64,000 nucleotides of DNA. Source: Lactobacillus amylovorus DSM 20531 (GTDB lineage: Bacteria; Bacillota; Bacilli; Lactobacillales; Lactobacillaceae). Where the stretch lies: contig NZ_CP017706.1 in NCBI RefSeq assembly GCF_002706375.1, positions 1,798,001 to 1,862,000 of the forward strand, read 5' to 3'. Below the pieces are notes generated by a model. It made no database searches. It saw only the letters and a program-made list of their open reading frames with translations, and was not told the origin of the DNA. Made by a program: the position numbers and the translations under genes. The first letter of the stretch is position 1; each line of letters begins with the position of its first letter. Below are positions 30,049-38,293 of this stretch, piece after piece.

Positions 30049-31023
30049 ATGAAGACTAAAGAGATTATCAATGAATTGCTCGTTTCTGCTGTTGCAGATA
30101 AAGTCAGTGATATTTTCTTTTTTCCGAAAAGAGAAGAAACTGTGGTGGAATTTAGAACTATTAAAGGCGTTGAAAGACAAAAATCTTTTCCGCTAAATGA
30201 GGGACAAGAGATCATCAATTTCTTTAAATATAGTGCTCAAATGGATATTGCAGAACACCGTCGTCCGCAAGTTGGGGCGATGATATTTAATGCAGATGAG
30301 CAAGAATACTACTTAAGGTTGTCTAGCTTGGGTGATTTTTCCGATCAAGAATCGTTGGTGGTCAGAATCATTTATGGCATTGACCACAGTCAGTATTTTA
30401 TGGACAAACAATTGGAAAATATAAAGAGTTTAGCTTCGCGCAGAGGTTTGATCATTACAAGCGGTCCTACTGGTTCTGGAAAGACTACTACGATGTACGA
30501 AGTTGCTAAAGAAATAGGCAAGAATAAAGTCGTGATGACAATTGAGGATCCAGTTGAAGTTCATGAAGCCACTTTTTTGCAATCACAAGTCAATAATGAA
30601 GCCGGGATTGACTATCAAAGCCTGCTTAAGGCAGCGTTGCGGCACCGTCCGGATATCTTGATTATTGGTGAAATCCGGGATGCTGGGACGGCGCGTCTAG
30701 CAGTGGATGCGGCCTTAAGTGGACACTTAGTGTTTGCAACTGTTCACGCTAAAAGTACGCTGCAAACGGTATCCAGATTAGAAGGACTAGGCATTAGAAA
30801 AGATGAACTGGCAAACTGTTTAACCGCAGTTTCATATCAACGTTTAATGCCTAGCCATGAGCAGACGAAATGTTTGATGGATATTGCAAGTGGTGAGGTT
30901 TTGAAAGAAGCAATGGAGCAGGAAATCCGCGGAGAATTCATTGATTGGCAAAAGAATATGCACCTATTGCAGAAGGGAGGAGAAATTAGTGATGAGGTAT
31001 ATTGGCAATTCCAACAAGGATAA
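30049..31023 (+). CDS. comGA: Competence pseudopilus assembly ATPase ComGA
   Basis: A GspE/PilB-type secretion ATPase powering the competence pseudopilus that binds DNA. 324 aa with Walker A GPTGSGKTT near residue 146, the Asp box (TIEDPVE), Walker B (ILIIGEIRDAGTA) and the His box (GHLVFATVHAK). The start is ATG 30049 with a perfect AAGGAGG 7 bases away; an earlier in-frame ATG (30031) lies before that site. It is first of the comGA-GB-GC-GD-GE-GF-GG series, all overlapping or nearly so. The promoter is not obvious; expression is presumably under a competence regulator. Confidence 0.93.
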   Translation: MKTKEIINELLVSAVADKVSDIFFFPKREETVVEFRTIKGVERQKSFPLNEGQEIINFFKYSAQMDIAEHRRPQVGAMIFNADEQEYYLRLSSLGDFSDQESLVVRIIYGIDHSQYFMDKQLENIKSLASRRGLIITSGPTGSGKTTTMYEVAKEIGKNKVVMTIEDPVEVHEATFLQSQVNNEAGIDYQSLLKAALRHRPDILIIGEIRDAGTARLAVDAALSGHLVFATVHAKSTLQTVSRLEGLGIRKDELANCLTAVSYQRLMPSHEQTKCLMDIASGEVLKEAMEQEIRGEFIDWQKNMHLLQKGGEISDEVYWQFQQG

Positions 31024-31993
31024 GCTGAATGGCGAGGAACAGTTGGCTTTTTTAGATTATTTAAAGCACAGTTTGGATAATGGTTTTTCACTGATTAACT
31101 CAATTGAATTAATGCCGGCTCTGTGGCCTAAGAGAAAAGAACTAATGGGAAAATTAGCAATGCGGATGAAAGAGGGGGCTAATTTTAGTAGCGAATTAGT
31201 GAAACTGGGCTTTTCTAAGACAACGGTGACCCAGGTTAATTTGGCCTTGCAGCAGGGAAATCTAACGGAATGCCTGAACCAGCTGGCAACTTTAAATCGC
31301 TTAAAACAAGAACAAGTTAAGAAATTGCGATCGGAACTGTCATATCCGTTTGTTTTAGCAATTATGATGGTGGTTTTGCTGGTGTTCATGCAATCGTTTA
31401 TTTCTACGCAGTTTAGCGATACTAGTGAACATTCTGGGGATCTAGTAATGCTGGTATTGATAGGTCTAGTTTTAGTAGGAATTTATTTTTTAGTCAAGAT
31501 CGTAACTTTGCTGAATAAGCAGGATTATGACTCGATGAAGAAGCTGGTGAAGTATCCGATTATTGGACCAGTTATTAAGCTATATGTGAATTATTTGTTG
31601 GTCTATGATATCGGGATGCTTTTGGCTAGTGGATTTTCATTGCAGCGAATGTGTGAATATGCTTCAGAACAAGAAGAGGGATCATTGCAGCAGGCTTTGG
31701 GTCAGAAGATTGGCAGTCAACTAGCTGAAGGGAAGAACTTGGAAGAGATCATTAAGCAGGAAGAATTCTTGCCTAATAGTTTGTTGATCATGTTGCAGAC
31801 GGGATCGGAAAGAAAGAGCTTGAGTCAGAGATGCTTGGTTTTGGGACGCAGTCTGTTTATTGATTTAACAGGAAAAATAGAGAAGCTGGTCGTGAATGTA
31901 CAACCAATTTGTTTTATTTTGATTGGCGTCTGCATTATTGGGATGTATTTGAAATTGTTGTTACCGATGTATTCGATGATGCAGGGGATTTAG
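30992..31993 (+). CDS. comGB: Competence pseudopilus membrane protein ComGB
   Basis: GspF/PilC-type inner-membrane platform, 333 aa, with duplicated T2SSF domains. Three hydrophobic helices lie near residues ~108-130, ~152-175 and the C-terminus. Start at ATG 30992 (or GTG 30989) behind GGGAGGAG; it overlaps the end of comGA by 32 bases. The C-terminal IGMYLKLLLPMY is typical. Confidence 0.9.
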   Translation: MRYIGNSNKDKLNGEEQLAFLDYLKHSLDNGFSLINSIELMPALWPKRKELMGKLAMRMKEGANFSSELVKLGFSKTTVTQVNLALQQGNLTECLNQLATLNRLKQEQVKKLRSELSYPFVLAIMMVVLLVFMQSFISTQFSDTSEHSGDLVMLVLIGLVLVGIYFLVKIVTLLNKQDYDSMKKLVKYPIIGPVIKLYVNYLLVYDIGMLLASGFSLQRMCEYASEQEEGSLQQALGQKIGSQLAEGKNLEEIIKQEEFLPNSLLIMLQTGSERKSLSQRCLVLGRSLFIDLTGKIEKLVVNVQPICFILIGVCIIGMYLKLLLPMYSMMQGI

Positions 31994-32003
31994 GAGTATA
32001 GAA

Positions 32004-32348
32004 ATGAAGAAAAGATTTAAACAATATTTGTTGAATATTTTAGCAAAGAGCCGCCGACAAGAAGGCTTTACTTTGATTGAAATGGTTGTGGTGATTGCCA
32101 TTATCGTAATTTTGATTTTGCTCATTGTGCCAAATTTGATTGGACAAAAGCAGAAGGCGGAAGACAAGTCTATGGATGCGTTTAGAAATACGATTTTGAC
32201 GCAAGTAGAGTTGTATAAGGATGATCATCCAGAAAAGACAAATATAAGTTTAGAAGACTTAGAAGGTGATCACTATTTAACTTCAGATCAGGTAAAAAAA
32301 GCAAAGAAAAATAATATAACCGTAGAAAATGTTAATAAACCGCAATAA
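32004..32348 (+). CDS. comGC: Major pseudopilin ComGC
   Basis: 114 aa. The class-3 prepilin peptide is long and basic and ends QEG, cut before FTLIEMVVVIAIIVILILLIVPNL (the conserved Phe+1 and Glu+5 are both present). It forms the shaft of the DNA-uptake pseudopilus after cleavage by the prepilin peptidase. It overlaps comGD by 20 bases. Confidence 0.92.
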   Translation: MKKRFKQYLLNILAKSRRQEGFTLIEMVVVIAIIVILILLIVPNLIGQKQKAEDKSMDAFRNTILTQVELYKDDHPEKTNISLEDLEGDHYLTSDQVKKAKKNNITVENVNKPQ

Positions 32349-32748
32349 TTTACCCGCTTTTTCCTTAATCGAAACAATAATCACCTTAGGTATCTGCTGT
32401 GGCATATTACTAATCGGAACTTTGCAACTGAAAAAGTACCAAGAACGTCTGATTTTCGATAATACCGTTAAAGAAGTGACTACTGCAATCGATCAAGCTT
32501 CAAGAGTTAGCACAATCACGGGAGAGGGCGTAGTAATTATTTTTTCACAAAGTGAACATTACTTGAGGCTCAGTGGGAGAACAAGTAACAAAAAAATTGA
32601 TATCGATGAAAACATGGAAATATCAGGACTTAGAAATTTTCATTTTGATAAACACGGCTATTCATCACCTGGTACTGTGACCTTCACGGGGTATGGGATG
32701 GAAAAGAAAATAAAGTACCAAATGCTATGGGGACGGGTGCCAAAATGA
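32329..32748 (+). CDS. comGD: Minor pseudopilin ComGD
   Basis: 139 aa with a prepilin-like N-terminus, NLPA then FSLIETIITLGICCGILLIG. Glu+5 is present, but the residue before the cleavage site is Ala instead of Gly. The rest is a short globular domain. Start ATG 32329 within the comGC end; the stop overlaps comGE (ATGA). Confidence 0.82.
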   Translation: MLINRNNLPAFSLIETIITLGICCGILLIGTLQLKKYQERLIFDNTVKEVTTAIDQASRVSTITGEGVVIIFSQSEHYLRLSGRTSNKKIDIDENMEISGLRNFHFDKHGYSSPGTVTFTGYGMEKKIKYQMLWGRVPK

Positions 32749-33014
32749 GGAAAGTAAAAGGATTCTTAATGGCGGAAAGTATTGTTGCACTGATTATTGC
32801 TACTGTTGCCGTAAGCTGTATGTATTTGACGGTTGCCGAAAGCCAAGAGAACGGAAGAGAGATTGAGCTAAAAACAGATCGCGCTTATGCCTACCATGTT
32901 TTACAAGAAAGCAATCTAAATCAAGTTACGGTTCACGATCGAATTTATGAAAAGGCAGGGCATAACTATGTTTATGATCGGGATGCAAAACAAGAATTCG
33001 CAGTTGAAGACTAA
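32745..33014 (+). CDS. comGE: Minor pseudopilin ComGE
   Basis: 89 aa. Its N-terminus, MRKVKG then FLMAESIVALIIATVAVSCM, fits a prepilin helix with Glu+5. Placed by position between ComGD-like and ComGF-like genes; sequence conservation in this family is low. Start ATG 32745 in an ATGA overlap, with GGGACGGG upstream. Confidence 0.75.
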   Translation: MRKVKGFLMAESIVALIIATVAVSCMYLTVAESQENGREIELKTDRAYAYHVLQESNLNQVTVHDRIYEKAGHNYVYDRDAKQEFAVED

Positions 33015-33528
33015 AGGCTTTGTGCTTGCTGAAGCAATCTTTTCCTTATTTGTGACCATGCTAGTCTTATTTATTTTGCAGAATTTATTATTAAGCGTTA
33101 AAAAGGCTAACCTGAGTGAAAATCAACATATGAATGAAGTTGCTTATGCGTATGTGCAATTAGATCGCTACATGCACGATGAAGATACTAAGATGGTTTA
33201 TCCGTTAGTAAATGAAGGAAAAGCTAAAAGTGCAACATTCGTCAAAGTAAATAAAGATAAAAGTGAAGTAGAATACAAGATTGAATATTATTTGTCAAAA
33301 CGCGTTTTAAAAGTTTCCAAATCTAACGGTGGTGGTTACATGCCGTTAATTTTTAATGTCCAGAGTGCAAAATTTATTATTAGAAAAGATAAGATTATCA
33401 TTCGCATTAATGAGTACAAGAAGGGAGAATCTGATTTAGTCTTTCAACTTGATGAAGAACCAGATGAGGATAGGAATGTTAGAAAGAATAAAAAAGAAGA
33501 CCAAGGTAAAAGGAAGCGCACTATTTAG
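32968..33528 (+). CDS. comGF: Competence protein ComGF
   Basis: About 186 aa with a hydrophobic segment KGFVLAEAIFSLFVTMLVLFI and a ComGF-like globular part (YVQLDRYMHDED, NVQSAKFIIRKDKIIIRI). It overlaps comGE by 47 bases. The start is uncertain: ATG 32968 and ATG 32983 are both possible and neither has a strong ribosome site. Confidence 0.75.
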   Translation: MFMIGMQNKNSQLKTKGFVLAEAIFSLFVTMLVLFILQNLLLSVKKANLSENQHMNEVAYAYVQLDRYMHDEDTKMVYPLVNEGKAKSATFVKVNKDKSEVEYKIEYYLSKRVLKVSKSNGGGYMPLIFNVQSAKFIIRKDKIIIRINEYKKGESDLVFQLDEEPDEDRNVRKNKKEDQGKRKRTI

Positions 33529-33637
33529 CAGCATCTTAGTATTAATCACGACATTATTGTTTATTAAAATGTATCAGGATATCTATCAAACCAGCATGGA
33601 AAACAATATCTTACTTATTAAATATCTATCTAATTAA
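33476..33637 (+). CDS. Small membrane protein at the ComGG position
   Basis: 53 aa: basic start MLERIKKKTKVKG, one hydrophobic helix (SALFSSILVLITTLLFIKMY) and a short polar end. It overlaps comGF by 53 bases and has AGGATAGGA before ATG 33476. The position fits ComGG, which is poorly conserved; the assignment is by context only. Confidence 0.6.
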   Translation: MLERIKKKTKVKGSALFSSILVLITTLLFIKMYQDIYQTSMENNILLIKYLSN

Positions 33638-33701
33638 ATGACTTTTCTTGCACCTCAACTTGCCTTTCTTTAAAATATTAAAGGTAATGGAGGGCTACTA
33701 G

Positions 33702-34703
33702 ATGGAAAATTTTGAAAAACTTTTTAATCAATTTTTAGATTGCGTACAAACTTTGCAAAATGCATTGAATGTTTCATTTACAGAAGCATTGGTTGAAACA
33801 TTTGACAACTTAGAACAAGGTAAGATAAAAGTTGAAAACGGTGCACCCGATGAAAAGACCATCGAAGAATTAAGCAAGAAGTATCAAGCAATTGATTATG
33901 ATCACATCAGTCAAAAAGATAAGGCACAAGTATTTACTTTTTTGACCTTAAAGGCAGTTAATGACGATGGCTTAGATGCTAACCAAATGCCAACACCACC
34001 AGCTATTTCTACTGTTGTAGCAATGCTGATGCATAAGTTGCTTAAAGATGAAAAGATGGAAATCATAGATCCAGCAGTTGGTACAGGGAACTTGCTCTTC
34101 TCAATAATTTCTCAATTGAAGGCTTTAAATCACTCCAAAGACAACTATCAATTAGTTGGAATTGATAACGACGAAGAAATGTTGAACTTAACGGACGTTG
34201 CTGCTCACTTAAATGACATTGATATTGAGCTATACTGTCAAGATGCTTTAATGCCTTGGATGTGTCCTAATGCTGATGCGATTGTCAGCGATTTGCCAAT
34301 TGGTTATTACCCAATTGATGAGAACGCTAAGAACTTTGAAAATCATGCTAAAAAGGGTCACTCATTTGCTCATTTATTATTGATTGAACAAATTATCAAG
34401 AATCTTAAGTCAGATGGTTATGCTTTCTTAGTTGTTCCTAAGTCAATTTTGTCCGGTAAGATTGGTGCGGACTTTATGCCATGGCTCACCAAAAAGGTAT
34501 ATTTGAAGGCGATCGTAGAATTGCCTGATGATATGTTCAGAAATAAATTTAATCAAAAGTCTATTCTTGTCTTCCAAAATCATGGTTCAGAAGCTAAATC
34601 TAGTGAAGTTTTGTTGACCAAGTTGGATTCATTGAAGAAAGAACAATCTTTGATTCAATTTAATGTGAAATTGAACGAGTGGTATACTAAAATCAATCAT
34701 TAA
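33702..34703 (+). CDS. Class I SAM-dependent methyltransferase (YtxK-like)
   Basis: 333 aa, an N6-adenine-MTase-type fold: SAM-binding motif DPAVGTGNLLF near residue 126, acidic loop VGIDNDEEM, and SDLPIGYYP at the place of the catalytic (D/N)PPF/Y motif. The motif deviates (SDLPIG), as in the YtxK family next to comG operons in bacilli, so DNA methylation is doubtful and the substrate unknown. It has its own ATGGAGGG site and lies 64 bp after the comG series. Confidence 0.85.
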   Translation: MENFEKLFNQFLDCVQTLQNALNVSFTEALVETFDNLEQGKIKVENGAPDEKTIEELSKKYQAIDYDHISQKDKAQVFTFLTLKAVNDDGLDANQMPTPPAISTVVAMLMHKLLKDEKMEIIDPAVGTGNLLFSIISQLKALNHSKDNYQLVGIDNDEEMLNLTDVAAHLNDIDIELYCQDALMPWMCPNADAIVSDLPIGYYPIDENAKNFENHAKKGHSFAHLLLIEQIIKNLKSDGYAFLVVPKSILSGKIGADFMPWLTKKVYLKAIVELPDDMFRNKFNQKSILVFQNHGSEAKSSEVLLTKLDSLKKEQSLIQFNVKLNEWYTKINH

Positions 34704-34748
34704 TTCGTAAAGCACGTAACTTTATTGAAAGTAGAGGAATTTATTTTT

Positions 34749-35933
34749 ATGGAAAAAGTTTTGGCAATCAACTCTGGTAGTTCATCTTTCAAGTACAAGC
34801 TATTTTCTTTGCCAGATGAAAAAGTAATTGCAAAAGGAATGGCCGATCGTGTAGGCCTTGATGATGCTTCATTTGAAATTAAATTGGCTGATGGAACAAA
34901 GCATGTTGAAAAAACAGAAATTCCAGATCAAGAAGCTGCAGTTAGTTTATTGCTTAAATTCTTGAAGCAATTTAATGTTGTTGAAGATTTAAATGAAATT
35001 GTTGGTGTTGGTCACCGTGTAGTTAATGGTGGTGAATTCTTTAAAGATTCAACTATCATTACTAAGGAAAACCTTCACGAAATTTATGAATTGGAAGATT
35101 ATGCTCCACTTCATAACCCAGCAGAAGGTCGCGGCATTGAAGCATTTATGAACGTATTGCCAAACGTTCCTCAAGTTGCTGTCTTTGATACAACTTATCA
35201 CCGTGCTCTTGATCCAGTACATTACTTATATTCTCTTCCATACGAATATTATGAAAAATACGGCGTACGTAAGTATGGTGCACATGGTACTTCAGTTCGC
35301 TATGTTGCCCCACGTGCCGCAGATATGATGGGCAAAGATCTTAAAGATTTAAAATTGATTGTATGTCACTTGGGTTCAGGTGCTTCAATCACTGCTGTTA
35401 AGGATGCAAAATCATATGATACTTCAATGGGCTTTAGTCCACTTGCTGGTATTACTATGGCTACGCGTTCAGGTGATATTGATCCATCTCTTATTCAACA
35501 CTTAATGCATGTTGAACATAAATCAATGGATGAAATGATCTATATGTTGAACCATAAATCTGGTTTGTTAGGTCTTTCTGGTATTTCACCAGACATGCGT
35601 GACGTTAGAGAAAGCGATAGCGACCGTGCAAAGTTAGCTAGAAACATCTTTATTAACCGTATTGTTCGCTATGTTGGTTCATACATTGCTGAGATGGGTG
35701 GTGTAGATGGAATTATCTTTACCGCCGGTATTGGTGAACACGACATGGGCGTACGCGAGGCTGTAATGGATGCATTTAAGTACATGGGTGTAGATCCAGA
35801 TTACGAAGCTAACAATAAAATCAGTGAAGGCTTTATTACTAAGCCCGATTCTAAGGTTAAAGTAATGGTTATTCCAACCAATGAAGAATTAATGATTGAA
35901 CGTGACGTTGTTCGTTTAACTCACATTAATTAA
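34749..35933 (+). CDS. ackA: Acetate kinase
   Basis: Converts acetyl phosphate and ADP to acetate and ATP, completing the branch begun by Pta. The 394-aa protein has the acetokinase signatures VLAINSGSSSFKYKLF at the N-terminus and VFDTTYHRAL near residue 157, plus HLGSGAS and the C-terminal GIGEHDMGVRE. The start is ATG 34749 behind GAGGAA; the frame is open 24 bases upstream without support. The gene follows the comG/methyltransferase cluster as in other lactobacilli. Confidence 0.95.
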   Translation: MEKVLAINSGSSSFKYKLFSLPDEKVIAKGMADRVGLDDASFEIKLADGTKHVEKTEIPDQEAAVSLLLKFLKQFNVVEDLNEIVGVGHRVVNGGEFFKDSTIITKENLHEIYELEDYAPLHNPAEGRGIEAFMNVLPNVPQVAVFDTTYHRALDPVHYLYSLPYEYYEKYGVRKYGAHGTSVRYVAPRAADMMGKDLKDLKLIVCHLGSGASITAVKDAKSYDTSMGFSPLAGITMATRSGDIDPSLIQHLMHVEHKSMDEMIYMLNHKSGLLGLSGISPDMRDVRESDSDRAKLARNIFINRIVRYVGSYIAEMGGVDGIIFTAGIGEHDMGVREAVMDAFKYMGVDPDYEANNKISEGFITKPDSKVKVMVIPTNEELMIERDVVRLTHIN

Positions 35934-35942
35934 GCCTTTTTG

Positions 35943-35972
35943 TTCGCACATTGTGTAGGTCTATGCTACAAT
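35943..35972 (+). promoter_or_regulatory. Candidate ssrA promoter
   Basis: TACAAT at 35967-35972 is a good -10 14 bp before the tmRNA 5' end; TTCGCA at 35943-35948 with an 18-bp spacer is a weak -35. Confidence 0.45.
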
Positions 35973-35985
35973 ATTAGAGTCTCAA

Positions 35986-36349
35986 GGGGATGTTTTGGGA
36001 ATCGACAGGCGTAGACTCGCATTGACTGCGGTTCGTAGGTTACGTCTACGTAAAAACGTTACAGTTAAATATAACTGCAAATAACAAAAATTCTTACGCA
36101 TTAGCTGCTTAATTTAGCGCATGCGTTGCTCTTTGTCGGTTTACTCGTGGCTGACACTGAGTATCAACTTAGCGAGTTACGTTTAACTACCTCACCTGAA
36201 TAGTTGAAAAGAGTCTTAGCAGGTTAGCTAGTCCATACTAGCCCTGTTATATGGCGTTTTGGACTAGTAAAGTTCAAGTAATATAACTATGATCGTAGAG
36301 GTCAGTGACGAGCTGCGTTTGGACAGGGGTTCAATTCCCCTCATCTCCA
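35986..36349 (+). ncRNA. ssrA: Transfer-messenger RNA
   Basis: Rescues stalled ribosomes and tags the incomplete protein. The 5' end GGGGATG pairs with CATCTCC at the 3' end, the T-arm GGTTCAATTCC precedes it, and CCA is encoded (36347-36349). The tag frame begins at GCA 36077 and reads ANNKNSYALAA then TAA (36110-36112), ending in the typical LAA degron. The last bases served as an attachment site for an integrated element: the same 18 bp recur at 36653-36670. Confidence 0.95.
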
Positions 36350-36359
36350 TAGATAAGAA
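36342..36359 (+). repeat. Attachment repeat at the tmRNA 3' end (attL of a lost island)
   Basis: CATCTCCATAGATAAGAA, identical to 36653-36670. The pair encloses about 290 bp of island-like sequence. Confidence 0.75.
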
Positions 36360-36670
36360 AATGCTTTAATGTCAACATGCTAGAAACATTGATATTAAAG
36401 CATTTTTGTTTTGTTGAATTAGTTGAAATCAAATATGAAGCCTAAAAAAGACTTCATATTAAGCTTCATATTTTCGTGAAGTCTACAGAATTATTTTTGT
36501 TGTGTAGGTAGGCTAATCTTAGATATTTAGCTGTAATAGATTTATATCATTGTTTATGTTAACCAACATTGTAGGGCGTTGGTTTTATTTTTAGGTTATA
36601 CATACTTATAAATTATTAGTAAAAGGGACGCATAAATAAAATGAATACCAAACATCTCCATAGATAAGAA
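36350..36670 (+). mobile_element. Relic of an integrated island at ssrA
   Basis: No gene fits here. From left: a terminator (arms AATGCTTTAATGTCAA and TTGATATTAAAGCATT, 36361-36405, T5); a repeated TTCATATTAAGCTTCATATT stretch near 36456-36475; a 30-bp box (36502-36531) matching boxes in the tRNA-Gln island; a leader with a terminator hairpin CCAAC/GTTGG at 36563-36592; then the duplicated tmRNA end. The same order (post-RNA terminator, paired repeat, box, leader terminator) occurs at 51260-51540 in the tRNA-Gln island. I infer the left end of a related element whose body was deleted. Confidence 0.7.
36653..36670 (+). repeat. Attachment repeat, right copy (attR of the lost island)
   Basis: Second CATCTCCATAGATAAGAA. 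It is followed by AAGCTTTGTTAGGA, the left arm of what must be the original tmRNA terminator, now also cut by IS3 copy 2. Confidence 0.75.
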
Positions 36671-36674
36671 GAAA

Positions 36675-36691
36675 GCTTTGTTAGGAAAGTA
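36675..36691 (+). terminator. Left half of the original tmRNA terminator, split by IS3 copy 2
   Basis: Arm AAGCTTTGTTAGGA, then AA and the duplicated GTA. The partner arm TCCTAGCAAAGCTT with a T run starts at 38146. With the IS removed the arms pair over 14 bp (one G-T) around an AAGTA loop. Confidence 0.85.
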
Positions 36692-36698
36692 TGAAGTG

Positions 36699-36727
36699 AG
36701 ACCTAAAAGTGAGACACTTTTAGGTCT
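36699..36727 (+). promoter_or_regulatory. Hairpin before the transposase start, IS3 copy 2
   Basis: The same 13-bp perfect stem as in copy 1, ending 5 bp before ATG 36733. Confidence 0.6.
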
Positions 36728-36732
36728 TTACT

Positions 36733-38115
36733 ATGTCTAAATTTAATAAAGAACAGAAAATAGAAATTTATCGTAAATGGAAAGATGAAAAGATTTCAAT
36801 AAGTCAGTTGTCTAAAACATATAAAACGAATGTAGCTAATTTGGATTACATGCTTAGATTAATTGATATGTATGGAATCAATGTTTTAGATAGGCCTTAT
36901 CAGGTTTATTCTAAGGAATTTAAAGAACAAGCAATTGAGCAAGCTGTTTTCAGTACCAAGTCATATGTACAAGTATCACTAGAACTGGGGCTTAAGAGTA
37001 TTGGCACACTTAGTATTTGGCTTAGAGAATATAAGGAAAACGGGTATAATGTCATTATCAAACAGAAAGGACGCCCTGCCCGTGATCAAAGAGACTCAAA
37101 AATCACGCAAGGAATTGGAGAAAGAGATCCAAAAGCTGAAAGAAGAAAACTTGCGATTGCGTATTGTGAACGAATACGTAAAAAAACTGAAGGCCTTGGA
37201 TCAAGACAAAGATCGAAAGAAATAGCTAAGGCAATTACTGATCTAAGGCATGAATTTAAGGTTAGCTTGAACTATGTCTTAGATGCAATTTCAGAGCATC
37301 CAGAGCTGCCTACGATTGCCAGAAGTTCTTACTATAAAATAATTAAACGAAAGCCTAAGAAGCCCAAGCGTTCCAAACTTATTGCAAGGATCAAGGAAAT
37401 ATTTAATCGTCACAAAGGACGCTATGGCTATCGTCGAGTGGCACTCCAGTTAATAAAAGAAGGCTGGAATATTACTGAGAAAACAGTCCGTTACTGGATG
37501 CATAAATTGGGTCTTAAGGGTATCAGACGCAACAAGCGTAAGTATTCAAGCTACAAGGGAACTATTGGCAAGATAGCCCCTAATTTAATTCGTCGTGATT
37601 TCTTTGCACCAATGCCCAACATGAAATGGTACACTGACATTACTGAATTTCACCTCAATGGTGAAAAGCTTTATCTATCACCTATTTTGGATGGTTGTGG
37701 AGGCGATATAGTCTCTTACACTATTTCCAAACATCCAGACATGGAGTTAGTAATGACAATGCTTGATAGGGCTTTTGCCAAGGAAACGGCTCTTAATAAT
37801 TGCATCTTTCATACTGATCAGGGCTGTCAATACCAAAGTCCAAGATATCAGCGTGCTTTAAAGCTTCATGGTATTACTCAAAGCATGTCTAGAAAAGGTA
37901 ATTCCATGGATGATGGGCTAATGGAAAACTTCTTTGGCTTGCTCAAAACAGAGATGTTCTATGATCAAGAATACAAGTACCATAGTCTTCAAGAATTAGC
38001 TCAAGCAATCGAAGAATATATCGAATACTATAACGAAGAAAGGATAAAGAGCAGATTAAAAGGCTTAACTCCGAAAGAATATCGGAATCAAGCCTCTATT
38101 AATCCTGTATTTTAA
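36733..38115 (+). CDS. IS3-family transposase, fused single frame (copy 2)
   Basis: 460 aa, identical in sequence to the product at 14915-16297, including the anomalous segment at residues ~113-160. The DDE triad is intact. The alternative frame 37070-37225 again encodes the leucine zipper KELEKEIQKLKEENLRL and stops at 37225. Two identical copies with the same fused frame suggest the fusion was present before the latest transposition and may be functional. Confidence 0.9.
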   Translation: MSKFNKEQKIEIYRKWKDEKISISQLSKTYKTNVANLDYMLRLIDMYGINVLDRPYQVYSKEFKEQAIEQAVFSTKSYVQVSLELGLKSIGTLSIWLREYKENGYNVIIKQKGRPARDQRDSKITQGIGERDPKAERRKLAIAYCERIRKKTEGLGSRQRSKEIAKAITDLRHEFKVSLNYVLDAISEHPELPTIARSSYYKIIKRKPKKPKRSKLIARIKEIFNRHKGRYGYRRVALQLIKEGWNITEKTVRYWMHKLGLKGIRRNKRKYSSYKGTIGKIAPNLIRRDFFAPMPNMKWYTDITEFHLNGEKLYLSPILDGCGGDIVSYTISKHPDMELVMTMLDRAFAKETALNNCIFHTDQGCQYQSPRYQRALKLHGITQSMSRKGNSMDDGLMENFFGLLKTEMFYDQEYKYHSLQELAQAIEEYIEYYNEERIKSRLKGLTPKEYRNQASINPVF

Positions 38116-38293
38116 ACTGTCTAATTTTTAGGTCTCAGTTCAGTATCCTAGCAAAGCTTTTTTATTATTTTTTACTATAACTTTTAGTTATTTACTAATG
38201 CTAAAAATAAGTATTAAACATTATTGGCAAGGGCTTGTACAATTATCATAGTTAAAAATGAAATTAAGCATATTAAATACACGGAGAAAAATA

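Larger units (their letters stand above)
36692..38142 (+). mobile_element. IS3-family (IS150 group) insertion sequence, copy 2
   Basis: 1451 bp in plus orientation, same ends and protein as the copy at 14888-16338. The 3-bp target duplication GTA is at 36689-36691 and 38143-38145. The insertion point is the loop of the tmRNA terminator hairpin. Confidence 0.94.
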
